Positions 27,255 to 36,490 are shown, numbered from the stretch's first letter. The stretch is DNA of 64,000 nucleotides from Defluviitoga tunisiensis (GCF_000953715.1 NZ_LN824141.1:742676-806675), one strand, 5' to 3'. The notes: a model not told the origin generated them from the letters alone. A program made the numbers and translations.

Positions 27255-27301
27255 TAAAGTTTTCAAATTATTAGAAATCATAATTTAAAGGATGTGAATG
27301 T

Positions 27302-28708
27302 ATGAGGGAAACAAATGGTTTAAAGATCCCAAAGGAAAATCGGTTAAAAGATTTTTTCTTATTTCAAAAAGATGAATTCGGAATTTTGTGGGATAAATTA
27401 ACTTTAAATATTTATTCTCTTGATCAAAAACATATAGAAATCTATAAACAACTTTTAAAAATAGAAGATGAAAAAGAAATTGAAAATTTTGTTATCAAAA
27501 AAATAAGTGAATTTCCACAATTAAAAAGTGAATTTAACGAATTGTTTCAAGAGTCAAGTTTTAAAGATGAAAGTAAGAATTTACGTAGACTCAACTTATT
27601 AATATCTCAACGATGTCCATTAGGATGTCTTTATTGCTACGCCCAGAAGGGAACTTATGGTAATTCTTCATTTATGGCGAAACAAATGGTAAAAAAGAGC
27701 TTAGAATCTTTTTTTTCAGTTTTTGATAGTGTAGAAATGGTTCAATTTTTTGGAGGAGAACCTCTATTAAATATAGATCTAATTGAATATACGATAAACT
27801 TATTTGAGGAATTGTTTCACAAAAAGATAATTCAAAGAAAACCGAATTTTCTTGTAGAAAGCGGATTAGGAATCTCTAAGGAAAACTTGGAAGAATTTAT
27901 AGAATTATTAAAAGTTCATCCAGAAATAAAAGTTACGGTTAGCTGTGATGGCCCTGCAGAAATTCATAATTATTTAAGGCCATATGCGAATGGTAATCCA
28001 TCTTATAACAAGGTTATAGAGAATCTAAATATTTTAAAAGGATATGGACAACCTCATGCAATTGAAGTAACTTATACAAAAATTCATTATGATGTCGGTA
28101 TATTACCTTCAGATTTGATTAAATATTTTAAAAATGAGTTGGGCTTAAAAGATTCGTTAATATTTGTTGTTCCTGTAATATCAAAAGATCCCTCCTTATC
28201 CTTGCCCATAGATATTGAAACAAAGATTTTACATGAATACGAAGCAAATATGATAATGTCTTTAAGAGAAGGAAGTTTTGACGAGAAATACAGCTTAGAA
28301 GAACTTAATCAGCATATAGAATATAACATTTTAAGTGCTGCTCCCACAAAATATTTTTGTGATGGAGGAATAGCCAGTTATACGATAGATACATGTGGAA
28401 ATATTTATCCTTGCCATATGTTGGTTGGGATAGAAAAGTTTAGAATAGGAAACATTAATGAGAGCATTGAAAAGTTTAAAATGGATTTAGTAAATTATGC
28501 AAATATGCAAAAAGCAATTGTTGAAAAATCGAAGTATGAACAATGCGAAGGATGTTTTTTACAAAATTATTGTTCAGGATGCCCATCAGCAAACTATTTA
28601 TTAACTGGAAACATGGATCCCACATTCTCATGCTGTAATATTCAACGACAAGTTATAAAAGATTTATTATTTGAATATATTAAAAATACTGTAAAGGGTG
28701 AGAAATAA
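27302..28708 (+). CDS. Radical SAM/SPASM peptide maturase
   Basis: 468 aa. Residues 1-95 may contain a peptide-recognition domain. The [4Fe-4S]-SAM cluster Cys are 105, 109 and 112 (CPLGCLYCYA), then FFGGEPLL (residues 155-162). The C-terminal SPASM region has CDGG, CGNIYPCH, CEGCFLQNYCSGC and CC, enough ligands for two auxiliary clusters. Such enzymes install thioether or C-C crosslinks in RiPPs. The probable substrate is the Cys-rich peptide at 26422. It overlaps the exporter gene by one base (TAATG), so the two are translationally coupled. Confidence 0.88.
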   Translation: MRETNGLKIPKENRLKDFFLFQKDEFGILWDKLTLNIYSLDQKHIEIYKQLLKIEDEKEIENFVIKKISEFPQLKSEFNELFQESSFKDESKNLRRLNLLISQRCPLGCLYCYAQKGTYGNSSFMAKQMVKKSLESFFSVFDSVEMVQFFGGEPLLNIDLIEYTINLFEELFHKKIIQRKPNFLVESGLGISKENLEEFIELLKVHPEIKVTVSCDGPAEIHNYLRPYANGNPSYNKVIENLNILKGYGQPHAIEVTYTKIHYDVGILPSDLIKYFKNELGLKDSLIFVVPVISKDPSLSLPIDIETKILHEYEANMIMSLREGSFDEKYSLEELNQHIEYNILSAAPTKYFCDGGIASYTIDTCGNIYPCHMLVGIEKFRIGNINESIEKFKMDLVNYANMQKAIVEKSKYEQCEGCFLQNYCSGCPSANYLLTGNMDPTFSCCNIQRQVIKDLLFEYIKNTVKGEK

Positions 28709-30426
28709 TGAAAAAAGAAAAAAATAAAAGTTATATAAAACTTTTAAAATATTCTAAAAAATATATAAAATATCAAAAAATTCCTCTTATTCTTGCTCCA
28801 TTATTATTGTTAGTTTCAATCATGACCCCTTTTTTAATTAGATATTTTATTGATGATATAATTGGTAAAAACAAATTTTCTCAGATATTGCCTTTCTTCT
28901 TCTTTTTTGTCCTTGTTGTTTTATTAGAAAGAATCATATCTTTTTTTGTTAACTATGGATATTACAAATCTATGAATTTAGTTGTGCGAGACGAACAAAT
29001 ATCCATGTTCAATAAAATTATGATGATTCCCTTAAAAGATTTTTCCCACAACAAAGTTGGGGACTTTATGTCAAGGGTTCTTTCTGACACTTTGGAAGCT
29101 TCTTTCTTTCTTGGAACAGGAATCTCTCTAATCTTTTATAATTTTATACAGTTGATCATTGTTTCTTTGGTTTTATTATTTTTAAACTGGCAACTTGCTC
29201 TTATCACATTCATTATGATGCCATTTTATTATTTTTCTCTTAGAGCGTTTGACAAAAGTATTCAAAAAAGTTCCGAGTTAGAGAGGAATACGTATAGTGA
29301 ACTTACAGAAGAATTTAGAGAAAAAGTCGAAGGACTTTGGTCGATAAAGAGTTTTTGCAAAGAGACCTTCTTTTCGAAAGCGTTTTTCAAAAAATCAGAG
29401 AGTTGGGTTGGTGCAAAAAACAGATTAAGCAAATTAAATCAAGGTGCAGAAGATTTTATGTCATTTATGTATGAGTTAACTCCAGTTTTAGTATTAGGTT
29501 ATGGGGGTTATCTAATACTTAAAGGGGATACTACTTTAGGGACCCTTATAGGTTTCTACGCTTATTTAGGATGGATATTTACTCCTATAAGAAATCTCAG
29601 TAATTTTTATATCCAAATGCAAAGGGCAGGACAAGTTTCCAATCGTATATTTGAGATACATGATATGCCAGTAGAAGACCGCGGAAAAGGGAAATCTTTT
29701 CCTGTCGATGAATATGATATCACTTTTGAAAATATTTGCTTTACATATCAAAATTTGCCTATATTAAAAGATATAAATCTAAGAATTAACGCAAAAGAAA
29801 AAGTAGCTATTGTAGGAACAAGTGGAGCAGGTAAATCTTCGCTCGTAAATTTGATACCAAGATTTTACGAACCATCCCAAGGATTGCTTAAGATAGGTAG
29901 CTTTGAAGTTAAAGAATATGATCTTGAACAATTGAGAAAAAATGTCAAGATAGTGAGACAAAACGATCCATTATTCAACATGAGTGTAAAAGAAAATATC
30001 ATGCTAGGTGATGAATTCAGTGAAGAAGAGTTCAACAAAGCCGTCAAAAAAGCAAAGGTAGATAAATTTATAGACCTTTTAGATGAAGGATACGATACAG
30101 TAGTAGGAGAAAGAGGGAGTAAGTTATCAGATGGACAAAGACAGAGGGTAGCTATAGCAAGGGCATTGATAAGGAAACCAAAGATATTGATATTAGATGA
30201 AGCAACATCGGGAGTAGACTCACAAACAGAAGAAGAGATATTTGAAGAATTAAAAGAATACGATATGACGTTAATAATAATATCTCACAGGTTATCAACG
30301 ATAAGAAAAGCAGATAAGGTAGTAGTATTAAAAGATGGAGAGATAATAGGTGAAGGAACCCACAATGAATTAGTAGAAAGTTCTCCTGTTTACAAAGAAA
30401 TCATTGAAAGTCAGTTGGTGATGTAA
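28708..30426 (+). CDS. ABC exporter (fused permease-ATPase), cassette A
   Basis: 572 aa. Six membrane helices lie in residues 20-300; the ATPase has Walker A GTSGAGKSS, signature LSDGQRQRV (Asp in place of the usual second Gly), Walker B ILILDEATSG and the SHRLS switch. There is no N-terminal C39 peptidase, so any leader must be cut by another protease. Probable job: export of the modified Cys-rich peptide and/or the pheromone. The last ~150 residues are almost identical to those of the exporter at 48093 and to three orphan scars, while the membrane part differs strongly. Confidence 0.9.
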   Translation: MKKEKNKSYIKLLKYSKKYIKYQKIPLILAPLLLLVSIMTPFLIRYFIDDIIGKNKFSQILPFFFFFVLVVLLERIISFFVNYGYYKSMNLVVRDEQISMFNKIMMIPLKDFSHNKVGDFMSRVLSDTLEASFFLGTGISLIFYNFIQLIIVSLVLLFLNWQLALITFIMMPFYYFSLRAFDKSIQKSSELERNTYSELTEEFREKVEGLWSIKSFCKETFFSKAFFKKSESWVGAKNRLSKLNQGAEDFMSFMYELTPVLVLGYGGYLILKGDTTLGTLIGFYAYLGWIFTPIRNLSNFYIQMQRAGQVSNRIFEIHDMPVEDRGKGKSFPVDEYDITFENICFTYQNLPILKDINLRINAKEKVAIVGTSGAGKSSLVNLIPRFYEPSQGLLKIGSFEVKEYDLEQLRKNVKIVRQNDPLFNMSVKENIMLGDEFSEEEFNKAVKKAKVDKFIDLLDEGYDTVVGERGSKLSDGQRQRVAIARALIRKPKILILDEATSGVDSQTEEEIFEELKEYDMTLIIISHRLSTIRKADKVVVLKDGEIIGEGTHNELVESSPVYKEIIESQLVM

Positions 30427-30611
30427 ATATGGGATTTTTTATCTATTACTTTTCATTTTCAAACTTTCTTTTACTAACATTGAGTATGGCATATTTACCT
30501 CTTGTAAGGACTGGCGAGTAAAACAAGATGAACATAGAAAAAACAAATCAACAGAACTTTCAATATATTTTCCTCCAATCCCTACAAGGGGTGATTATAA
30601 TTTCACTCACA
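30427..30611. other. Junction debris: DUF2283 3' fragment and a solitary CRISPR-repeat-like sequence
   Basis: Bases about 30440-30490 match the complement of the last codons of the DUF2283 gene (37439-37500). Bases 30577-30600 (AATCCCTACAAGGGGTGATT and on) resemble a 30-bp type I CRISPR repeat but stand alone. No intact gene is present. The duplicated segment begins at 30612. Confidence 0.5.
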
Positions 30612-30678
30612 TGTAGTAAAATATTTGTAAGAAAGAAATTTTTAATATAGTAATAGGTAATAGAAAGGAATGAATATA

Positions 30679-30852
30679 ATGAAAATTAAAGAAATAATAT
30701 TTTTAGTTGAAGAAGATCCTGAAGGTGGTTACACTGCAAAGGCTTTAGGAGAGTCAATATTTACAGAAGCTGATTCTTTAGAAGAAATAAAAGAAAACAT
30801 TAAAAACGCAATTAGTTGTCACTTTGACAATGAAGAAGATTTACCTAAATAA
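30679..30852 (+). CDS. HicB-like antitoxin fold protein, 57 aa (copy 1)
   Basis: ATG 30679 has AAGGAA 8 bases upstream; an ATG nine bases earlier overlaps that site. The sequence [20 protein letters not shown] and [17 protein letters not shown] is the typical degraded-RNase-H HicB fold. No HicA toxin gene is found beside it. An identical copy lies at 38948-39121 within a duplicated segment. It might be an orphan antitoxin. Confidence 0.75.
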   Translation: MKIKEIIFLVEEDPEGGYTAKALGESIFTEADSLEEIKENIKNAISCHFDNEEDLPK

Positions 30853-31047
30853 CATATCAGAATATTTAAAGGTTGCAAAAGAAGAATTAATAAACGAACT
30901 TTTTAATAATTAATTTTTTGTTTTCATTTATGTTTTGATGAAGGAAAAGTATAATAAAATATGAAAAATCTTTGTGAATTAAATCCATATAAAACGGTTT
31001 ATCAAAGTAAAGAGTTTTAATTTCAGTAAAGTGAATTAATTTTATTT

Positions 31048-32769
31048 TCATTCAAACTCTTCTAAAATCTCAAAAAGTTCTTCTCTTTCTTTTCCTTCAA
31101 AAACATAGAAAGAAATTGCTGAGGGTCTTCTTTTTAACGTGTATTTTTTCACAAATACATTAATTTCTTTTGGTACTTTTGGTCTTAATTCTTTTGGTAT
31201 GTTTTTTATTTCATCATACCTTCCATAGTTCATTATGTACCTTTCTATTATATCTTTCTGCTTTGAATCAGCTTTTAGGTATTTTTCAATGAACTCTTGT
31301 AAGTAAGCTTTATTTAAATCTTTAATGAACCTTTTTACAAGAATTTTCCTTGCTGAATAAAAGGGATGTTCTTTGAAAGTTATATCTTTGTTTGTGTAAG
31401 TTTTTTGTTCTTGGTTGGTTGTTAGTAATGAATCAACATCTATATTTGGAGGTTTTTCAAATGTTGAGTTTATTAACTCTCTTGTGTAATAATCACATCT
31501 TCCTTTGATTAAACTTCCACTTTCTATGTCTTTAATTACTCTTTCTAATTTAACCTCTTGCTTGTAATAATGAACAAGATAAGAAGTAAAAAATTTAGTG
31601 AGTTGCTTTTCTACCTCTAACTCCATAAATTTGTAAAAGTTTTCTTCAAACTTCTTGTCTATATCTTTCTTTTTTAGTTCTTTTATTATTGGAATAGCAA
31701 GAGAACTGTTTATTTCAAATTCAAGATTGTCTATTATGTTTCTCAATGTATTTGGCTTTATTTGCTTTGTTATTCCAGATAAGAAATTATCTAATGCTCT
31801 TTTTGAGATATTTAGTTCTTTAATAGAAACTTGTTCTTTTTCTATTTCTTGTTTTAAAAAATTTCTTAATACCTTTGTGTTTAAATAATAATTGTTATCT
31901 AAATTAAAAACAAAGTATTTTAGGTGATTAATACTTTCTCCACATTTTCTTTTTAAAGTATTGTATCTTTCTTTATCAACCTTTGATAAACACTTTGAGA
32001 AAATAAAAGCTGTTTCATACATCATTGGATCGTTGTTTTCTTTTTGCACTTGAAAGATAGTATCAAGTGAATTGAAAACATTAAAGTTATCATCATCAAA
32101 ATAATAACCAAGGTAAAATCCTAATGGAAGAGTAAAGTTTAAAGCAGTATTTTTATCTACATCTTTTAACCACCAACTTATGTTGTTTAAAGCTTGAACT
32201 ACCCCAGATGGATGAGGTACATCCTTCAATGTCTTAAATGCTTGAATGTTTAACTGAGTTGCTTCTACATATTTTTCTTCATTCTTTTTTTCTCTTGCAT
32301 CAGCCATAAGGATAAATCCCTTATTAACAGGATTGTTTTCGTATGCTTCACTCCAATGTCTAATCTTTTCCATACTTTCATTGGAGTCATAATACAATTC
32401 TCGTATGTTTCTTAAAGATTCTACAACGAGTCCTCTAACATATTGAGGAATATTACCAAAGTTATCTCTTAATTCTTTGTATATTACTTCAACTTCTTTG
32501 ATATCTTTTAACCTTTTTAAAATAATCAATTTTTGTTCTAAAAAAAGATAATACAAACCACCTTTTGATAATCCTTTTATTCCTTCTTCAATTTTTTCAA
32601 GTGCTTCTTCATATTTTGCATCCCATTTTAATTTCAATACATCAATGTAATCAATAAATTCTTCATGTTGTTTTGTTGATTCATTCTTTAGATAATCAAC
32701 AATATAATTCAAAAATGGCCTTGAAAACTGTCCATAGGTAATTATCTTCACTAAAGATTGAAGAGTCAT
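31048..32769 (-). CDS. Cassette regulator B: full-length TPR-like/HTH protein
   Basis: 573 aa, the complete reference copy. N-terminal helical repeats at residues 1-300 include VEVIYKELRDNFGNIPQYVR, ATQLNIQAFKTL and NNISWWLKD. An HTH lies at about residues 312-350, and the C-terminal domain ends near KRRPSAISFYVF. Its C-terminal half is nearly identical at DNA level to copies A, C and D. A block just before the HTH (about residues 270-300) exists in two versions: A/B (CLSKVDKERYNTLKRKCGES) and C/D (VFSKLDYENRQIIWKDY). It is divergent from peptide gene B; the intergenic sequence is nearly the same as in cassette A. Regulatory role is inferred. Confidence 0.7.
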   Translation of the reverse strand: MTLQSLVKIITYGQFSRPFLNYIVDYLKNESTKQHEEFIDYIDVLKLKWDAKYEEALEKIEEGIKGLSKGGLYYLFLEQKLIILKRLKDIKEVEVIYKELRDNFGNIPQYVRGLVVESLRNIRELYYDSNESMEKIRHWSEAYENNPVNKGFILMADAREKKNEEKYVEATQLNIQAFKTLKDVPHPSGVVQALNNISWWLKDVDKNTALNFTLPLGFYLGYYFDDDNFNVFNSLDTIFQVQKENNDPMMYETAFIFSKCLSKVDKERYNTLKRKCGESINHLKYFVFNLDNNYYLNTKVLRNFLKQEIEKEQVSIKELNISKRALDNFLSGITKQIKPNTLRNIIDNLEFEINSSLAIPIIKELKKKDIDKKFEENFYKFMELEVEKQLTKFFTSYLVHYYKQEVKLERVIKDIESGSLIKGRCDYYTRELINSTFEKPPNIDVDSLLTTNQEQKTYTNKDITFKEHPFYSARKILVKRFIKDLNKAYLQEFIEKYLKADSKQKDIIERYIMNYGRYDEIKNIPKELRPKVPKEINVFVKKYTLKRRPSAISFYVFEGKEREELFEILEEFE

Positions 32770-33037
32770 TTTACTAACCCACCTTAGTCATTTAATATTT
32801 ACTATTTTGATACATTCATCTTTTATTGTTTACTTAAATTCAACTTAGAGAATTTCTCAAAAGAAGAAGTTTGTAACTCAAAATTAATTATAACATAATA
32901 TTGATAAAAAGTAAAAAATGCAAGATAATTTCATTAAACAGAATAAAATTTGTCTTAATTAAAGTTTACATAAGGTTTTTTAAGGTAATCTCTAAAAATA
33001 TATTCTAATCTATATTTGAGCTCAATAAAAAAATCAC

Positions 33038-33065
33038 TTGTTTATCATATAGAAAAGGGTATGAT
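33038..33065 (+). promoter_or_regulatory. Promoter/operator of peptide gene B
   Basis: TTGTTT (33038-33043), 16-base spacer, TATGAT (33060-33065), with the inverted repeat TTATCATA (33042-33049) and TATGATAA (33060-33067) exactly as in cassette A. Confidence 0.65.
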
Positions 33066-33139
33066 AAAAATAGTGAATGGTCTTTTGAGTTTGTAAGAAA
33101 AAGTGTTACACATAACATATTATGTAAAGGGTGAAAAAA

Positions 33140-33280
33140 GTGAAAAAGTTTGTTGTTATTTTATTGATAGGGGTATTGTTATTAGGAGGCATTGGTTTTG
33201 GAGGAGATGAAGAAATAATATCAAGTTTAGAATCAATAAATCCTGAAAAAATTGTAAGCTATGCTGAGGAAAGTTGGTAA
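33140..33280 (+). CDS. Pheromone candidate B, 46 aa ending in EESW
   Basis: GTG 33140 follows AAAGGGTGA. It has a KKF start, a hydrophobic core to about residue 20 (VVILLIGVLLLGGIGF), then GGDEEIISSLESINPEKI and the tail VSYAEESW. The encoded peptide is identical to copy D on the other strand at 45810-45950, although the cargo genes differ. It is exported by its own signal sequence. Confidence 0.75.
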   Translation: MKKFVVILLIGVLLLGGIGFGGDEEIISSLESINPEKIVSYAEESW

Positions 33281-33298
33281 GTGTATATTTTAAACTTG

Positions 33299-33446
33299 TA
33301 AAAAGTATTGTGAAAAGGATTAAAAATATGAGAAATGTTTAGAAACGCAGAGGTAAATATTAGATAGAGTAAGAATTAAGATTATTAGCTGGCAAATAGT
33401 AATCCTGCAGGAAAATAAAATTGAAAGCGAGAGGAGGTGCAGAAAA
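33299..33446 (+). promoter_or_regulatory. Conserved leader between pheromone gene and cargo operon B
   Basis: It matches the leaders of cassettes A and D over its whole length, ending in GAGAGGAGGTGCAGAAAA. The GATTATTAG / GTAATCC pair and CCTGCAGG are kept. Confidence 0.6.
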
Positions 33447-33533
33447 GTGAAATTAACTCAGGAAATTGAAGTTAAGAAAGCACTCAATCCGAAAGACCTA
33501 TGGAATATTAATAAAATCTCCAACCTTGAATAG
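33447..33533 (+). CDS. Possible 28-aa cargo peptide overlapping the B12 radical SAM gene
   Basis: The conserved GAGGAGGTG drives GTG 33447, the same place where cassettes A and D start their first cargo protein. The frame gives MKLTQEIEVKKALNPKDLWN and eight more residues, then stops. It overlaps the start of the radical SAM frame (33466) in another phase. It could be a true small precursor, a translational-coupling leader, or the original N-terminus of the next gene after a frameshift. Confidence 0.4.
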   Translation: MKLTQEIEVKKALNPKDLWNINKISNLE

Positions 33534-34908
33534 TATCACACCTTGGAATAGGTCTATACAACCTCCATTGGGTTTGCTATACTTGGCATTAAGCCTTAAT
33601 ACTTTAAATAACAAGATTTTAATTTATGATTTTAATCTTGCTAGACAATTTGAAAATAATATAATAGGAATAATTAAAAGATTTAAACCCGACATACTGG
33701 GACTGTCTTTAAAAACAGTAAATTTTCATGATGGTTTAAAAATTTCTTGCATCGCAAAAGAAATTAACCCAAATATTATTACCATAGTTGGAGGCCCTCA
33801 TATAACAACTTCCATGATGAATGAAAATAACTATCATTTTCAGCTAACATTAATGGAAATGAATAAAAATAAGGCTGATATAGGGGTAATTGGAGAAGGA
33901 GAAGAAACCTTCAAAGAGCTTGCAGCAGTCACTTCTTACTCAAATAAAAAAGAGCTTGAAGAAATCAAAGGAATTATTTTCAGAAGTGGTAATAAATGGG
34001 TAAAAACTGAAGATAGGCCTCTAATTCAGGACATAGATAATATTCCTTTTCCCGATTATTCATTTTTACCCTATCATTGGACATATGATTCTTATTTAAT
34101 GATAACTTCACGGGGGTGTCCCTCAAAGTGTTCTTTTTGTGATGCAAGAGTAATATGGGGTGGTGTTTATCGTCAAAGAACTGCAGAAAATATTTTGGCT
34201 GAAATTAATTTTCATACTCATACTTTAAAAAAATCAAAGGAATTTTTGATTAGTTTTACAGATGACACTTTCATGGTTGATCAAAAAAGAGTTGCAGAAA
34301 TTTGCGAAGGCATTCTAAAAAACAATTATAAAATAAATTGGCAATGTGAAGCAAGAGCAGTAGACACTCAAAATTTAAATTTACTTAAATTAATGAGGAA
34401 AGCTGGGTGTAAATCAGTATTTTTAGGATTAGAATCCGGGGATGCAAATACTTATAAAAAAGTTTTAAAACCGAACAGTTTTGATCTTGTTTTAAAGGCT
34501 GTAAATAACATTAAAGAATCGGGGATGGCAGTAGTTGGTTCTTTTATTATTGATTTCCCATGGGATAACAATAAAACTATTAGGGAAACCATTAAGTTTG
34601 CTAAAAGCTTGGAATTAGATTCAATTTCTTGTGCTTTCGCGACACCTTTCCCGGGTACAGATTTTTTTAATAAATATGATCATAATCAAAAAATATATAG
34701 GTATTATTCTGACGATTTATATAAAAATTATGATATAGGGATACCCAAATTTTTAAATGATGAATTGACATTAAATAATTTGCTTAATTATCAGAAAGAA
34801 CTTTATTTTAGTGTTAAGAATTCTTTCATTCCTTTAAAGCGAAAAAATATAAGCAAGGGAAATTTGGAGAATTACTTTTCATCTAGCTGTTTAATTAATC
34901 GAAGATAA
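33466..34908 (+). CDS. B12-binding-domain radical SAM protein
   Basis: 480 aa. Residues 12-170 are a cobalamin-binding Rossmann-type domain (YGILIKSPTLNS, PPLGLLYLALSL, DIGVIGEGEETFKEL). The radical SAM domain starts near residue 215 with SRGCPSKCSFC (CxxxCxxC) and continues through FLGLESGD. This architecture covers methyltransferases and ring-forming enzymes acting on peptides, lipids and tetrapyrroles. The TTG start at 33466 has AGGAA only two bases upstream, so initiation probably depends on the overlapping 28-codon frame. In the cassette context the substrate may be a peptide; no obvious core peptide is present. Confidence 0.8.
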   Translation: MKLRKHSIRKTYGILIKSPTLNSITPWNRSIQPPLGLLYLALSLNTLNNKILIYDFNLARQFENNIIGIIKRFKPDILGLSLKTVNFHDGLKISCIAKEINPNIITIVGGPHITTSMMNENNYHFQLTLMEMNKNKADIGVIGEGEETFKELAAVTSYSNKKELEEIKGIIFRSGNKWVKTEDRPLIQDIDNIPFPDYSFLPYHWTYDSYLMITSRGCPSKCSFCDARVIWGGVYRQRTAENILAEINFHTHTLKKSKEFLISFTDDTFMVDQKRVAEICEGILKNNYKINWQCEARAVDTQNLNLLKLMRKAGCKSVFLGLESGDANTYKKVLKPNSFDLVLKAVNNIKESGMAVVGSFIIDFPWDNNKTIRETIKFAKSLELDSISCAFATPFPGTDFFNKYDHNQKIYRYYSDDLYKNYDIGIPKFLNDELTLNNLLNYQKELYFSVKNSFIPLKRKNISKGNLENYFSSSCLINRR

Positions 34909-35018
34909 ATTCTACATAATAAAGTAATCTATAAGCAAATATTTTCTCTAACTTTTGTTATAATAATTTGTAAATAATTTTTTATAACTTTGAAAAAATA
35001 AGGGGGAAAAAACAAATC

Positions 35019-36254
35019 ATGGAATTACTTTTAAGAAATAAGAATTTCTTATTATTATTTTTGGGAACGTTACTTAGTACTCTTGGGGGATCAATTTTTT
35101 TCATATCTGTTGTTTGGACAGCTGCAAGTGAACTTGGTGGAGCCACAGCTGTTAGTGTAGTGCTGAGTTTTCAGGCTCTCCCTATAATTATTACTGCTCC
35201 GTTTGTAGGATTGTTTGTTGATAAAAGGAAGAAAAAGAATATATTAGTTAGCTCTTCTCTGATAGACGGATTTGTATTGTTATTTTTTGCCGTATTATTA
35301 AAAATGAATATTTTGAATATTTGGATACTTTCAATAACAATTTTTGTTCAACAATTCGTTGGAAGTTTTATGGGATCTTCTTTTCAAACTTTGATTCCTT
35401 TGATAGTTAAAGATGAAGATTTGTCAAAAGCTAATTCACTTTTCTCTTCTGCAAATATGCTTGCTCAGTTAGTTGGTTTAGGAATAGGTGGGATATTAGT
35501 AGCTTTTTTAGGATTACAAGGTGCTGTAATTTTTAATGGATTACTGTTTATAATTTCTGCAATTTGTGAAATTTTTATAAACTACAAAGAAGAGATAGGA
35601 AAAATCGTCACAGAGATTAAAACTTTTACAGGGATAAAAGAAGGGTTCGCATATGCATGGAAAAAGATAGAAATAAAAGGACTTATATTACTCGAAGGTG
35701 CTTCAGATTTCTTTGGATTAGCTCTTTTTGTTTTACTCCCTGTAATAACTCAAGAAGTATTAAAAATAGGTGCTGAAGGATATGGAATACTCCAAGCAAT
35801 GTCTTCAGTTGGAAGTTTAGTATGCGGCATAATGATGTCGTTTATAACAGAAGTAAAGAGAAAATATTTATGGATGGCGATATTTGGGGTAATATTGGGC
35901 ATTACTTTCTCAATGATCGGAGTAATTAGCTCTTTCTGGATTCTTGCTGTTTTATTGTTTATTCAGGGACTTTTGATTGGTTACGACAATATTATTATAA
36001 GCGTTATATTGCAAAGAGAGACTGATCGATACTACAGAGGTAGAGTTTTTTCTTTTAGAAGCATGTTTAACAGCATACTAAGACCTATAGGATATATGTT
36101 TGTCAGTCTTTTGCTGTTATTTTTATCTATCAACCAACTGATAATTACTTATGGAATCATTATAGCTATCCTTTCTCTATTCTACCTGTTAATTCCCTAT
36201 GCATCAAAAAGGGCTAAAGTTGAAGAACAAGGGTCAACCACCCACCGCCTATAG
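35019..36254 (+). CDS. MFS exporter, cassette B, with element-derived C-terminal tail
   Basis: 411 aa with about 12 membrane segments, EntS/MFS_3-like, including the loop VDKRKKK between helices 2 and 3. It probably exports the product of the B12 radical SAM enzyme. The last dozen residues (EEQGSTTHRL) are encoded by the left end of the IscB-type element inserted at about 36235, so the native C-terminus was lost but the membrane core is complete. A homologous remnant lies at 23460-23808. Confidence 0.8.
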   Translation: MELLLRNKNFLLLFLGTLLSTLGGSIFFISVVWTAASELGGATAVSVVLSFQALPIIITAPFVGLFVDKRKKKNILVSSSLIDGFVLLFFAVLLKMNILNIWILSITIFVQQFVGSFMGSSFQTLIPLIVKDEDLSKANSLFSSANMLAQLVGLGIGGILVAFLGLQGAVIFNGLLFIISAICEIFINYKEEIGKIVTEIKTFTGIKEGFAYAWKKIEIKGLILLEGASDFFGLALFVLLPVITQEVLKIGAEGYGILQAMSSVGSLVCGIMMSFITEVKRKYLWMAIFGVILGITFSMIGVISSFWILAVLLFIQGLLIGYDNIIISVILQRETDRYYRGRVFSFRSMFNSILRPIGYMFVSLLLLFLSINQLIITYGIIIAILSLFYLLIPYASKRAKVEEQGSTTHRL

Positions 36255-36490
36255 AGGTGGGGGCTTGTAGAAATGCAAGCTCGGTTGATTAGCCTATGTC
36301 ATTAGCTTTTGCTAATGATTAGTTATAGCAGAATATATAGTCACCGTGGGATGCTCCACAAGTCCCATGCTCTGAGGGTAATGGTTAAACATCTCTGAGG
36401 GGTAGGAGAAGTGCTGTTACCATTAAACCTGCTATAACATTGGCGATGTGGACCTACAGGCTTCGGCCTGACTTACCTTGATGGAGGTAA
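36244..36490 (+). ncRNA. Omega RNA (HEARO-type) of an IscB element
   Basis: A multi-stem structure directly upstream of the iscB remnant: end hairpin CCCACC/GGTGGG (36243-36266), CATTAGC/GCTAATG (36299-36316), a perfect long-range stem GTTATAGCAG (36322-36331) with CTGCTATAAC (36429-36438) enclosing GGGTAATGGTTAA/TTACCATTAAACC, and CAGGCTTCGGCCTG. Position and shape fit the HNH-endonuclease-associated RNA that guides IscB. Assigned from recall of the motif, not from a covariance search. Confidence 0.6.

Noticed and set aside
30679-30852. Complete HicAB toxin-antitoxin system
   Set aside because: Only the HicB-like part is present; no HicA-like dsRNA-binding-fold ORF lies beside either copy.
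31655-31888. 77-codon plus-strand ORF repeated at 24739, 31655, 39924 and 47152 (minus)
   Set aside because: It is the antisense shadow of the conserved HTH region of the four regulator copies, without a ribosome site; conservation follows the regulator frame.
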